DNA of 64,000 nucleotides. It comes from CAYNEI01 sp964396185. Lineage in GTDB: Archaea > Thermoplasmatota > SW-10-69-26. This document shows positions 7,304 to 16,800 of this stretch, piece by piece (position 1 is the first letter of the stretch; each line of letters opens with the position of its first letter). The position numbers and the translations under genes were made by a program. The notes beneath the pieces were generated by a model. That model was not told the origin of the DNA and did no database searches. It worked only from the letters and a program-made list of their open reading frames with translations. The stretch spans positions 1-64,000 of the forward strand of contig CAYNEI010000013.1 of assembly GCA_964396185.1 (NCBI GenBank), read 5' to 3'.

Positions 7304-8088
7304 TCCACATGGCAGAACTCGTCCAGACGAAGGTAGAGGACAACCTTGCGCTCGTGACCCTGAACAACCCGCCCGTCAACGCCCTCTCCAGCTCGCTTCT
7401 CAAGGAGCTCGACGGCGTGCTCGACAACCTCGAGGCCGATGAGAACGTCCGCTGCGTCGTCATCACGGGCTCGGGCACCAACGCCTTCTGCGCCGGTGCC
7501 GACGTCCAGGAGATGAGCGGGATGAGCCCGGAGGATGCCGCCGGCCAGGTCAAGCTCGGCAACGATGTCTTCCAGAAGATCCACGAGTTCCCGCATCCCG
7601 TCATCGCCGCGGTCAACAACCTCTGCCTCGGCGGGGGCTTGGAGCTTGCCAGCGCGTGCGATCTGCGCTTCTCCAGCGACCGCGCGCGCTTCGGCACCCC
7701 CGAGACCACCCTCGGGCTCATCCCAGCATGGGGTGGCGTGCTGCGCCTGCCCCGCCTGCTCGGCGAGGCCAAGGCCAAGGAGATCATCTACACGGGCCAG
7801 ATGATCAACGCCCAGGAAGCTCAGCGCATCGGCCTGGTCAACAAGGTCGTCCCTGACGGCGACGAAGTGCGCGCAGCCCAGGACATCGCCAAGCGCATCG
7901 CGGTGAAGTCCTCGCCGCTCGCGGTCACGAAGGCCAAGAGCGTGATCAACAAGGCCAACGACCACTCCATCGAGGACGGCTTCGGCTACGTGCTGGAGGC
8001 CATGGCCGAACTCGCCGACTCCCACGACCTCGAAGAGGGTCTCACAGCCTTCGCCGAGAAGCGCCAACCCGAGTTCACTGGGAAGTGA
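7300..8088 (+). CDS. Enoyl-CoA hydratase (crotonase family)
   Basis: A 262-residue enzyme adding water to trans-2-enoyl-CoA, the step before the upstream dehydrogenase. The oxyanion-hole segment FCAGADVQEM lies near residue 65 and LCLGGGLELASACDLR near 109. Both crotonase glutamates are present, one in GGLELA and one in GTPETTLGLIP near 132, so true hydratase activity is likely. The start at 7300 overlaps the preceding stop (ATGA); an ATG three codons later (7309) is an equally valid start. Together the two genes give a compact beta-oxidation operon. Confidence 0.93.
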   Translation: MIHMAELVQTKVEDNLALVTLNNPPVNALSSSLLKELDGVLDNLEADENVRCVVITGSGTNAFCAGADVQEMSGMSPEDAAGQVKLGNDVFQKIHEFPHPVIAAVNNLCLGGGLELASACDLRFSSDRARFGTPETTLGLIPAWGGVLRLPRLLGEAKAKEIIYTGQMINAQEAQRIGLVNKVVPDGDEVRAAQDIAKRIAVKSSPLAVTKAKSVINKANDHSIEDGFGYVLEAMAELADSHDLEEGLTAFAEKRQPEFTGK

Positions 8089-8345
8089 CCGGGCTGAGCG
8101 ACCCATCACCATCGGATCTCAGCGAGGGGACCGGCGAGCCCGGGCCGATCAAAGGTCCAGTCAAGGTGGAGCAGACCTTCCGCATCGACGGGCGCAAGCT
8201 CACCGTGCTAGTCACCCTGCCCAGCCAGGTCGCTGACGAGATCGGCATGGAGGCCGCCGTGCTGGCGGCCAACCGGGCCATCGTGACCATCGAGTCCAAG
8301 AACCACGAGGTCAAGAAGGTCCGCCGCAGCGACGTTGCGCCCTAA
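8085..8345 (+). CDS. Hypothetical 86-residue protein
   Basis: It starts with GTG overlapping the stop of the hydratase (GTGA), so it is probably co-translated. The first 30 residues are Ser/Pro/Gly-rich and likely disordered. The rest (FRIDGRKLTVLVTLPSQVAD and a closing IVTIESKNHEVKKV) predicts a small alpha/beta or beta-barrel fold. No family recognised. It ends 2 bp before the convergent lipid gene. Codon use looks coding, but no motif confirms function. Confidence 0.55.
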   Translation: MTGLSDPSPSDLSEGTGEPGPIKGPVKVEQTFRIDGRKLTVLVTLPSQVADEIGMEAAVLAANRAIVTIESKNHEVKKVRRSDVAP

Positions 8346-8347
8346 GC

Positions 8348-9097
8348 TCACGAGGGGTTCTTGAGCTTCTTGAGCGCGCGCACGAGCTTGCCGAGCTCAT
8401 CCAGCTCCCCATCCTCTGCCAGGGTGCCTGTGACAACCATGCTGGCCCCGGCCTGCGCGGCCTCGATCGCCTGCTGGGTGGATCGGATGCCGCCGCCCAC
8501 GATGGTAGGCACCCCCGTCTCTGCTGCAGCCCGGATCAGCGCAGGGGGGACCGGGTCAGGAGCCCCGCTGCCAGCCTCCAGGTAGAGGGCATCGAAGCGC
8601 AACACCTTGGCCAGGCTCCCGTACCGTTTGACGCGCAGGGCACCACCGTCGTCCCTGGGCACCAGGTTGGCCTGGGTCACCTCGCCCACGGTCATGCCGG
8701 GCTCCACGATGACATAAGCGGTCGTGATGGCATCGATGCCCGCGTCCAGGGCGGGGGAGGCACCCAGAGCCTGCTCCTCGATGATGAGCTCCTGGCGCGT
8801 GGAGTTGAAAGTCACCGTGAACAGGATCCCGTCGAGTCCACCGGCCAGTTGGGTGTGGCTGGAGGGGAACAGGAAGAGCGGTGCCTCGGTGACGTTGCGG
8901 ATCGCGTCCACGGTGGCCTGGACGCCTTGCCCCGTAACACCGGTGGAGCCACCGACGAGCACCAGGTCCGTTCCGGCAGCTGTGGAGACCTCGGCGATCT
9001 TAGCTGCATCGCTCGGGGAGCTCGAGGCGGGGTCGATGAGCACGGCGTGCAGCGGCGCGTCACCGCTCCCGGCCATGAGCTCGGCCCAGCGGCTCAC
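8348..9097 (-). CDS. Geranylgeranylglyceryl phosphate synthase
   Basis: The 249-residue prenyltransferase making the first ether bond of archaeal membrane lipids, from sn-glycerol-1-phosphate and GGPP. Family motifs are clear: HAVLIDPASSSP near residue 17, LVLVGGSTGVTG near 46, FPSSHTQLAGG near 77, YLEAGSGAPDPVP near 172 and TIVGGGIRSTQQA near 198. The last two bind the glycerol phosphate. Start GTG 9097 overlaps the stop of the UbiA gene (GTGA), so the two consecutive lipid enzymes are translationally coupled. An internal Met (9076) would lose the first seven residues. Confidence 0.93.
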   Translation of the reverse strand: MSRWAELMAGSGDAPLHAVLIDPASSSPSDAAKIAEVSTAAGTDLVLVGGSTGVTGQGVQATVDAIRNVTEAPLFLFPSSHTQLAGGLDGILFTVTFNSTRQELIIEEQALGASPALDAGIDAITTAYVIVEPGMTVGEVTQANLVPRDDGGALRVKRYGSLAKVLRFDALYLEAGSGAPDPVPPALIRAAAETGVPTIVGGGIRSTQQAIEAAQAGASMVVTGTLAEDGELDELGKLVRALKKLKNPS

Positions 9098-9936
9098 GCG
9101 ATCGCCCCCACGGTGAAGGCCACCAGGGCAACGAGCATCCCGAGCTTGGACCGGGTCTGGGCTTGGCCCGGCGTGGGTGCGATCACGGCGGCCAGGAAGA
9201 CGAGGTCGGCTGCGGCCACGAGCCCCAAGAACGGCCAGCCGCCGAAGCCCACGAGCAGTGGGAGCGGTGAGAGCACGATGGCGACGAGGGTTGCTGCCTG
9301 GCCGAAGCGCACGGCGGCCGGGTCGCCCCATCGCTGGGCGACGGTGCGCCGACCCACATCGTGCGGGGCGTCCTCGGTGTCCTTCCATGCCTCTCGGCCC
9401 ACGTTCGCGAAGAAAGACGCCCCAGCTAAAAAGCCAACGGGCCAGGGCGTTGAACCGTGGGCGATGGCACCGGCCACGAACGTCAACGCCACGAGCCCTG
9501 CCACGAGGAGGTTGCCGGCCAGCCCAGAGGCCTTGAGCCAGGCCTCGTACGCGAGCAAGGCCGCCGTGGCCAGCAGGACCAGGCCGAGCAGAGCCCAGGA
9601 GACCAGCCAAGCAGCCACCATGGCCAGCGTGAACGCCCCGGCAGCCAGGCTGGCGGCGCGCGTGGGGGTCACTCGCCCGGAAGGAAGGGGCCGAGTAGGG
9701 TGCGCCTGGGCGTCGACGTGGCGGTCGGTGACGTCGTTCATGGCGTTCCCGCCGGCGGTGACCAAGCCCGTGGCCACCACAGCCAACAGCACGGCCTGGC
9801 TGGGCCCCGCAGCACCTGCCACGATGGCTCCGATGGCTGCACCGGCACCAGCCATGGCAACGTTGCCTGGCCGGGCGAGCTCGACGAGCGCGCGAAGGCG
9901 GATCCGGATCGCAGGCCTGGAGGTCGATGGGGCCAT
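9094..9936 (-). CDS. UbiA-family prenyltransferase, probable digeranylgeranylglyceryl phosphate synthase
   Basis: A 280-residue polytopic membrane enzyme with eight to nine helices. The Mg-diphosphate motif NDVTDRHVDAQAHPTRPLPS begins near residue 66 and the second Asp motif is REAWKDTEDAPHD near 181. In archaea this family adds the second geranylgeranyl chain to GGGP. Being directly upstream of and overlapping the GGGP synthase gene strongly supports that role over menaquinone or heme prenylation. ATG 9936 is preferred to the TTG just before it. A ggctaatc at about 9965-9972 in the - direction is a plausible TATA box. Confidence 0.9.
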   Translation of the reverse strand: MAPSTSRPAIRIRLRALVELARPGNVAMAGAGAAIGAIVAGAAGPSQAVLLAVVATGLVTAGGNAMNDVTDRHVDAQAHPTRPLPSGRVTPTRAASLAAGAFTLAMVAAWLVSWALLGLVLLATAALLAYEAWLKASGLAGNLLVAGLVALTFVAGAIAHGSTPWPVGFLAGASFFANVGREAWKDTEDAPHDVGRRTVAQRWGDPAAVRFGQAATLVAIVLSPLPLLVGFGGWPFLGLVAAADLVFLAAVIAPTPGQAQTRSKLGMLVALVAFTVGAIA

Positions 9937-10049
9937 CAACGCTGCCGGAGAGGAGACCTTGGGGATTAGCCTTGCTCCATGGTGGCCCCTGTCGGGGCCG
10001 AGCCCGCGAAACGGACCCTTTATCCCGGGGGAGCTGGCATCCTAGCAGG

Positions 10050-11213
10050 ATGGCTCCCTGGCCCACGGCTCGCGGCTGGCTCGTGCTGGTCATGGGGCTC
10101 CTGCTTGCCCCCGCCCTGGGCTCCGCGCTCGCTCAACCCGACGGGTCCCTTGCGCCCTCGGGCGGGGCCGATGGGCCCGGCTTCCCGTGGCACCAGATCG
10201 GCGAGGGCCCCGTGGACCCGGGGCTCGTGGCCGCCGCGGACGGCAAGCTGGCCTGGGGCATCCAAGGGAACGGTTCCCTGGCGCTCTACGTCGCCCAGGT
10301 GGCCGTCAACCAGACCGCTCCCATCGCGAACCTATCGGGAACCGGGGACCACGTAGCAGCCTTCACCTTCGACGGCCGCTGGATCGTCTGGTCCGACGAC
10401 CGCCACGGCAACCTCGACCTCTTCGCCCTGGACACAGAGCAAGACAGCGCTCCGGTCCGCGTGACCGAGACGCCCGGCGACGACCTCCAGCCCACCGTCG
10501 ACGACGGGCGTGTCGTATGGATGCATGAAGGGGATCTCTGGTCCAGAGTGCTCCCGGACGGGGACATCGAGCTGCTGCGCGCCGGCGTGGGAAGCCTCCC
10601 GGAGCCCTCGATCCACGACGGCCTGGTCGCGTGGTCCCAGGAGGGCCGCTCGGCCCCGTTCGTCGCCGTGATGACGTTGCAGCCCCGGGCCCTGGCCACG
10701 CTGCCAGCCAGCCAGGGTGCGGCCAGCTTCGGGCCCACGGTCCACGGGGACACGGTGGTCTGGACAACCCTCGTGCTGGGACCCAGCTCGGGGCCCAGCC
10801 CCACGGTGGAGGGTGCTGTGGTGGAGCTGGCGACCCTGACACGGACCGGTGGCGGCAACCTCACCATCGACCACCGCAACCTCACCGCTGAGCCCGGGCC
10901 CGTCAAGGATGCCACCGTCGCCGGCGACTGGGTGGCCTGGCTCGAACTCGGAGAGGGCGGTGGCTCACTTCTCCGGGTGACCGACCACGCAGGGGCCACG
11001 GAGCTCACCGTGCCCGGACCCATCTCGCGCGGCCTGTTGACCGGGGACCACGTGATCGTCGTGGCTTCCCCCGACGGACCTGGCGAGGTCTTCGCCCGAC
11101 CGATCCTCTTGGAGCCCGAGCCCGGCCCGCCGGTCGGCTGGTGGACCCTGGTGGCGCTCGGCGCCGTGCTCGTGGCCGCAGGCTTTCTCATGAGCCAGCG
11201 CGAGGACGGGTGA
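10050..11213 (+). CDS. Secreted, membrane-anchored beta-propeller protein
   Basis: A 387-residue protein with an N-terminal signal peptide (hydrophobic WLVLVMGLLLAPALG, then AQP), TolB-like propeller blades and a C-terminal transmembrane helix (WWTLVALGAVLVAAGFLM) with a short cytoplasmic tail. Blades show repeats such as RWIVWSDDRHGNLDLFALD, GRVVWMHEGDLW, GLVAWSQEGR and DTVVWTTLV, each with a WS/WT turn. It probably sits outside the cell, tethered to the membrane. Ligand is unknown. A TATA-like ccctttatcc about 30 bp upstream supports a leaderless ATG at 10050. Confidence 0.75.
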   Translation: MAPWPTARGWLVLVMGLLLAPALGSALAQPDGSLAPSGGADGPGFPWHQIGEGPVDPGLVAAADGKLAWGIQGNGSLALYVAQVAVNQTAPIANLSGTGDHVAAFTFDGRWIVWSDDRHGNLDLFALDTEQDSAPVRVTETPGDDLQPTVDDGRVVWMHEGDLWSRVLPDGDIELLRAGVGSLPEPSIHDGLVAWSQEGRSAPFVAVMTLQPRALATLPASQGAASFGPTVHGDTVVWTTLVLGPSSGPSPTVEGAVVELATLTRTGGGNLTIDHRNLTAEPGPVKDATVAGDWVAWLELGEGGGSLLRVTDHAGATELTVPGPISRGLLTGDHVIVVASPDGPGEVFARPILLEPEPGPPVGWWTLVALGAVLVAAGFLMSQREDG

Positions 11214-11281
11214 GCACGCATGAAGGCGTCCGGGGACCGGTGGGCCGGGAGGCTTATCCCAAGCTCCCCCATGGAGCCCCG

Positions 11282-12691
11282 ATGACCGGGCGCAGAGCTC
11301 CCTGGGCGCGCGCGCTCCCACCAGCGATCCTGGCCGCCATCGTGAGCCTCACCGATCCCGCCAGCGCGCATGCTGGAGGCGCGGGCATCTCCACAGGGGC
11401 CTTCCAGTTGCCGGCCTGGGTCATCTGGGCGCTCGGGGGCGGCGTGGTGGCGATCTCGTTCGCCATGGTGGGGGCCTGGCTTAGCCACGAGGGACGCGGA
11501 GGCCAACGCTCGACCAAGCCCGTCACGCCTGGCGATGTGCGCGCGCTGCCCCAACGCTGGGTCGGCCTCGCGCGCCTGCTCAGCCTGGCCTTGCTCTTCC
11601 TCCTGCTCGCCCCGGTGCTCCAGCGCGGCTCCACGAGCGAGATGCCCGTGGCCATGGTCTGGGTGGCCACGTGGGGCCTGCTCCCCGTGGCAAGCTACCT
11701 GGTCGGCAACCTGTGGCTCGTGGTCAGCCCGTTCCGGGCCCTGGCCGGCCTGGCCGACAAGCTCCGCCGAGGCAAGCCACCGGCTCGCTACCCCAAGCGT
11801 TTGGGGGCTTGGCCCTCTGTGATCCTCCTGCTGAGCCTCATCGGCCTGGAGGTCACCACGGGCGCGGCCCAGGACCCTAGCGGGTTGGCCCGCATCGTGC
11901 TCGGGTACACGCTGTTCACCTTCCTGGGCATGGCCTTCTTCGGGGCCAAAGCGTGGTTGGGCCACGTGGAGGTCCTCGACCGAGTGTTCGCCTGGTGGTC
12001 GGCCTTCGCCCCTGCAGGCCTCGGACCCGATGGTGTGGCCTGGCGCAGGCCCGGGGGCGTGCTCCCAGCGCTGGAGGCACGCGGCTGGGCGGATGTCTGC
12101 TTCGCGGTGGCCCTGCTCTACGGCGTGAACTTCGACGCCTTCCTGGCCACCCGAGCTGCAGGGGCCCTGCGCGCGGGCCTCGAGAGCCTCGGCCCGACGG
12201 GATCGTTCGTCGCGGTGCTCGCCCTGGGCTACGCGATCTTCCTGGTGGCCTTCTTGGCCTGCGTGGTCGCCATCGGCTCCGTGGCAAGCACGCTCCAGCC
12301 AAGCTCGTCGTTGGCCCGGCGCTTCGCCGTGAGCCTGCTGCCCATCGCCATCGGCTACCACCTCGCCCACAACCTTCCCTACTTGCTCGCCGAGGCCCCG
12401 GGCTTGATCCGCGCGTTGAGCGACCCCTTGGGCCTGGGCTGGGATCCCCTCGGGCTCGCTGGCGTCAGCTGGCTGGCAGGACCCAGTTGGCTCTGGGCGA
12501 CCCTCCAGATGGGCCTGATCATCGCTGGCCACGTGCTCGCCGTGGTGGCTGCCCACGGCGTCGCCTTCAACACCTTCCCCAGCCGCGTGCAAGCGGTGAA
12601 GAGCGAGCTGCCGCTCACCCTGGTCATGGTGTTCTACACCGTCATCGGGCTCTGGATCGCAAGCCAAGGCCACGGGGTGGCGCTAGCATGA
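11282..12691 (+). CDS. Polytopic membrane protein, 'fenitrothion hydrolase'-like family
   Basis: A 469-residue protein with a signal-like N-terminus ending in an AHAGG motif, then about ten membrane helices. The AHxGG after the leader, WLVVSPFRALAGLADKL near residue 142 and YPKRLGAWPSVILLL near 170 recall actinobacterial and haloarchaeal proteins annotated as fenitrothion hydrolase. That name comes from one bacterial report and may not reflect the natural role. It overlaps a zinc-finger membrane protein by ATGA, so the pair likely form one unit. A ggcttatccc 28 bp upstream supports a leaderless start. Confidence 0.6.
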   Translation: MTGRRAPWARALPPAILAAIVSLTDPASAHAGGAGISTGAFQLPAWVIWALGGGVVAISFAMVGAWLSHEGRGGQRSTKPVTPGDVRALPQRWVGLARLLSLALLFLLLAPVLQRGSTSEMPVAMVWVATWGLLPVASYLVGNLWLVVSPFRALAGLADKLRRGKPPARYPKRLGAWPSVILLLSLIGLEVTTGAAQDPSGLARIVLGYTLFTFLGMAFFGAKAWLGHVEVLDRVFAWWSAFAPAGLGPDGVAWRRPGGVLPALEARGWADVCFAVALLYGVNFDAFLATRAAGALRAGLESLGPTGSFVAVLALGYAIFLVAFLACVVAIGSVASTLQPSSSLARRFAVSLLPIAIGYHLAHNLPYLLAEAPGLIRALSDPLGLGWDPLGLAGVSWLAGPSWLWATLQMGLIIAGHVLAVVAAHGVAFNTFPSRVQAVKSELPLTLVMVFYTVIGLWIASQGHGVALA

Positions 12692-13038
12692 CCAGCGCCA
12701 GCCGAGCGCGCCCGCGTCCCTGTCGGATCTGCCAGGAGGCCTTCCTGGAGCCTGCACACCTGGCCTTGCACCGCGGCCGCGCTCACCCTGACGAGCTCGA
12801 AGCCGGCGAGCAGGCCGCCTACGACGTGGCGCTGGCCGAGGAACAGGCCTGGCTCGACACGTTCCGCCGACACACGCGCGCGGCCCTGGCTGCCCTGCCG
12901 GTGCTCCTCCTGTACGGCTTGTTGATCGTGGCCGCCATCGAGTACGGCGTCAACCCGGCCATGGCGGCCCTCCCCGCCCCCGGCGCGTTCGTCTTCTTCG
13001 CGTTGATCTACTACCTGGCCTACACGCACGAGCGGTGA
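12688..13038 (+). CDS. C2H2-type zinc-finger protein with two membrane helices
   Basis: A 116-residue protein. Residues about 12-33 form a C2H2 finger (CRICQEAF, then HLALHRGRAH). A helical linker rich in Glu/Ala follows, then two hydrophobic helices (LAALPVLLLYGLLIVAAIEYG and APGAFVFFALIYYLA). The finger would face the cytoplasm. It overlaps the polytopic protein stop by four bases (ATGA), implying joint expression and probably a complex. No characterised homologue recognised. Confidence 0.7.
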   Translation: MTSASRARPRPCRICQEAFLEPAHLALHRGRAHPDELEAGEQAAYDVALAEEQAWLDTFRRHTRAALAALPVLLLYGLLIVAAIEYGVNPAMAALPAPGAFVFFALIYYLAYTHER

Positions 13039-13116
13039 GCCCCCCGACACGACACCCCCGACACGATTCCGGGCTCCTTAAGTAACCCGTCCGACCATCT
13101 TGCGCCCGGGATTAGG

Positions 13117-13479
13117 ATGGGATTGTTCACACGCACGAAGCCTTCCAACAGCGGGTCTCTTGCAGACCAGGAGTTCATCGATCTGCGCGACCACCAGGCA
13201 CCACTGGGTGGACCTGGCAGCACGAACCTCCGCGTGGCCGAGATGCACCGGGTCGAGGATCTGAAATCACTCTCCGGGCTCGTCTACGACGGGGACATGC
13301 TGCTCATCGACTTCTCGCCGCTAGCCGGTGACGAGGTCGCGCTCAAACGCGTGACCAAGGAGTTCAAGAAGATCGCCGGCGACGTCGACGGCGACGTGGC
13401 AGGCGTGGGCGAGAACATGCTCATCGTCGCGCCCACCGGCGTCAAGGTCGACCGGCGCAAGGTGCGCGTCCAGAACTAG
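13117..13479 (+). CDS. sepF: SepF-like cell-division protein
   Basis: A 120-residue protein with an N-terminal amphipathic MGLFTRTK segment suited to membrane binding, a linker containing FIDL, then the SepF fold: LKSLSGLVYDGDMLLIDFSPLAGDE near residue 49 and a closing VGENMLIVAPTGVKVDRRK. In archaea SepF anchors the FtsZ ring to the membrane. ORF length is typical of archaeal SepF (110-150). A cttaagtaac about 37 bp upstream may be the TATA box. No ftsZ is in the window. Confidence 0.85.
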   Translation: MGLFTRTKPSNSGSLADQEFIDLRDHQAPLGGPGSTNLRVAEMHRVEDLKSLSGLVYDGDMLLIDFSPLAGDEVALKRVTKEFKKIAGDVDGDVAGVGENMLIVAPTGVKVDRRKVRVQN

Positions 13480-13515
13480 GCGGCGCCCCCGGGCGACGTT
13501 ACGGGCGTCGCCATT

Positions 13516-13893
13516 CTAATCTGCGGGCCGCGCCCGCAGGACAACCGCGGTCCCAAGGGCCGCCAGAGTCACCCCAACCAGGCCTGGCCATAGCCACGTA
13601 GGCTGGTTGTCGGGCCCGACGAGCACCAGGGCCAACGCAGCTAGCAGGCAGCCCGCGGCGAGGCTTGCTGGGATCCAGAACCGGAAGAAGGCCGGCTCGA
13701 GGGCGAGCTTGGCTTTCCACGTGGAGGCCCAGATGCCACCCCAGTCCGTGGCGTACCCTTGCTTCTCCAGAGAGGCCAAGCCTGCCTCCACGACGGCTTC
13801 GTCGGCATCGAGCCGGCGAGCCAGGCCGGTCACGGTGGTGGGGGTCTCGTCCAGCGCTGGCAACAGGATCTCTGGCGCGATCTCGTCGGTCAT
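13516..13893 (-). CDS. Winged-helix membrane protein
   Basis: A 125-residue protein. The first 70 residues predict a winged helix (ETPTTVTGLARRLDADEAVVEAGLASLEKQGYATDWGG) that ends with a recognition-helix pattern. Two hydrophobic helices follow (IPASLAAGCLLAALALVLVG and WLWPGLVGVTLAALGTAVVL). The arrangement suggests a membrane-tethered transcription regulator or sensor, but no ligand domain is visible. Start ATG 13893 overlaps the stop of polB (ATGA), so it may be translated from the polymerase transcript. Confidence 0.6.
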   Translation of the reverse strand: MTDEIAPEILLPALDETPTTVTGLARRLDADEAVVEAGLASLEKQGYATDWGGIWASTWKAKLALEPAFFRFWIPASLAAGCLLAALALVLVGPDNQPTWLWPGLVGVTLAALGTAVVLRARPAD

Positions 13894-16800
13894 CAGAACC
13901 AATCCTGGAGGGACGCTTGAGAGGGGCGACCGGCGAGCTCATCCTTGCTGACACCGAAATAGGCCAAGACCCGGTGGGCCGCTGGGATCACCTGGTTCTC
14001 GATGTAGTACTCGTCGTCGACGGCATCGTCCGGGTCGAGGAACTCGAGGAGCCGAGCCCGCTCGCTGATCAGATCGCTCTTGTCCTTCACGATCACGTAC
14101 CCGATCTTGGACCCCACCGGAGCCTGGAAGCCCGGGTTGTTGGCTTGGGCGTGCTCGACGGCCACGGAGTGCGGTTGCTTGGCCTGGTAGTCCTCGGGAG
14201 CCATGGTCAGGGTCTTGTGGATGCTGAGCTCCTCGACCGGGACCTCGCCGTCCCGCAGGGCTTGGACGGCATCGATGCCGATGCGTTTGGCCTCTTCTGG
14301 ATCGCGGCTCTCAAGCAGGGCATCGATGACCTCCTGCTGGACCCGCTTGGCGTACGCGCACCAGTCGCCGCGGCGCACCTCGAGCCCGCGCACGATGGTC
14401 TCCCCCTCCCGGGTGCGGCCGGCGTAGCGCTTCTTAGCGCCCGTGAAGAAGAGCACCTCGAAGCGCGCCTCGACCTCCAGCTCCACAGGCAGCTCGCGGT
14501 TGACCTCATCGATGTAGGCCTGGATCTCCGGGGCATCGAGGATCATGACGCTGTCCGTGTTGTGCAGGAGGATCTGGCCACAGGCGTCCACGAACGTGTT
14601 CGTGCCCTCCACCTCCAAGTCGTAGACGTAGCCCTCGTAGGGCTCCTCGCGGATGCGCGTCTCCAGGCTGTTGTTCGGCTTTGAGCTCGTCTTGAGCGTG
14701 TACGTCTCCTTCTCCTGGCGGTACTGGAGGCTGTAGTGGACGCCCAGCTGGCCCAGCATCAGGCAGAGACCAGAGATCAGTGGCAGGGACTTGGTCGTGT
14801 AGGAGAACTGCTCGTCGTGGTACGCGTCGGTGTAGCGTGGGTCGGGCCACGTGCTGCCGTCACCTTGCACCATCGTATCGAGCACGATGCGCTGGTATGC
14901 TTCCGGGATGTTGAAGACGAAAGCAGGGAGACGCTTGCCCTCGCTCGTTTGACCGCAGAGTTGGCGGAAGAAGACCGCGGCGAGCTGATTCATCATCTGG
15001 AGCTTCTGGGTCTTATCCTCGTAGGCGAGCACGGAGCCATCCTCCCGCTCAAGCTCCCGGATCCCCCGAGTGGAGCGGATAATCGAGCCCTTGGCGTTCT
15101 CGAAGAGGAGGTGGTAGTCAGCTTGCAGCTGCTCGAGCCAGGCCTGGTCGGCGGATGCGATGCTGGCACCCATCCTGGTGTCGGTCGTCTCCGGGGTGGA
15201 CGCGCTGCCCTCTGCGACGTATGCGCCGACGAGCCGGCAGAGCGCCTCGAAGGCTTCCGACCCCATGTCCACGTAGCGGGGGATCGTGATGGGGTCGCGG
15301 CGGTTCTGCCAGCCGAAGGCGATGCGGTCACCAACGGGGTAGGCTCGCGCGTTGCGCGTCTTCCCCTTGACGTGGAGCTCGAACCCGTACGGTTCCAGGA
15401 TCTCGAGGAGATCGATGCGATCGGGCGTGGGTCCGCGCTGGATCCCCTCCACGCGGAAGAGATCGCGCAGGCCCACATCCTCTGGACGTGTCCTGGCCAA
15501 CCCTCCCTCGCCCAGGGTCATGAGCCCATGATCCTCGGTCACGCGCGTCTCCCCGTGCTTCTGCCAGACGCGGTAGATCGGTTTCCCAGCCGCGTGGCGG
15601 ATCACGCCCTGGATGGGCGACCAACAGGCCTCCTGGGTCTCGGGATCGACGGAGAGGGCCTGGTAGCCCTCTGGTCGAGCGACCTCTTTGCTTCCGTGCT
15701 GCTCGATGGCTCCCTGGCCGGCTCGCTCGAACAGGTCCTCGACGGTCATGGGCTGAACTGCCCCGCTGGGGTCACGCACGGTCACGAGGCGCTCAGCGGT
15801 GACGCTGTCGCCGTAGAGCACTTCGAGATCGAGATCGCGGGCCATCTCAGCAGCCCGCTGGACGAAATGACGCCCCCAGGCCGTGGTGGCCTCAGCACAC
15901 GGCACGGACTGCCAGCGCGCCCCACCCCACCCCATGTACCCGTAGAAGGCGTTGGTGAGCACCTTGATGGCTTGCTCCTCGACCTTGAGGGTCCGCCAAC
16001 CCTGGCTGCCCCGTTCCTGGACAGCCATCTCACCTTTGAGGTCCTGGCGCGTGGAGAGCAGCTCCTGGAGGATGCGCTTGAAGAACCCGTCCGGCTCGGT
16101 CCGGAACCGGTGGCCCACGTCCGGGGCCTCGTGCACCGGGCCATCCGGTGCTTGATCGGGGGGGAGGTAGGTGTCGGGGCTGACGTTGTAGGCCACCATG
16201 ATGGACGGGTACATGGACGAGAAGTCCAGGTAGACCACGTCCTCGTGGATGCCTGCCGGCGGCTCGAGCACCACGCCCCCCTCGTACTGCTGGGAGCGAG
16301 CGAACCCGTCGCGCTTGTCCGGCGCGATGATGCCGCGTCGGTGGGCTTCTGCGAGCAGGTACCAGTCGGCCTGGCGCCCGCGACCCATGCGTGAGCCGTC
16401 GCTCAAGTCCTGGTAGGTGCGCCGGCAGAGCCGGATCTGCAGGGGTAGGAGCTCCTCGCCGATGCCCAGGGCCGAGGTGGCGTCGTCGATGGCGTAGGCC
16501 AAGAGCTCCTCGCGCTGGTCGGCATCGTCCCAGATCTCAGCCATCTTGGCCGAGTCCAGGTCCGTGCGTCCCCCTTCGTCCACCACGCCCAGGTGCTCGG
16601 CGACTCGCTCGAGGGTCTTGACCTTGACATCCGGGAGGTCGCGCTGGGCCATCTGGTAGCCGTCCACGTTGCCTCGGCCGGTGAGGGTGACCGCCTTGTC
16701 CCGGCCGGCTTGCCGGATGTTCGGTGGCGAGCCGTCACGACCCACGCGCACGTCGATGCCGTGGACCTGGGCGCGGTCGAGCAGGTAGGGCCAGTCGAAG

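Noticed and set aside
8348..10093. A 581-residue fusion of the prenyltransferase region with GGGP synthase
   Set aside because: The N-terminal part is an out-of-frame shadow of the UbiA gene; the real genes overlap at GTGA.
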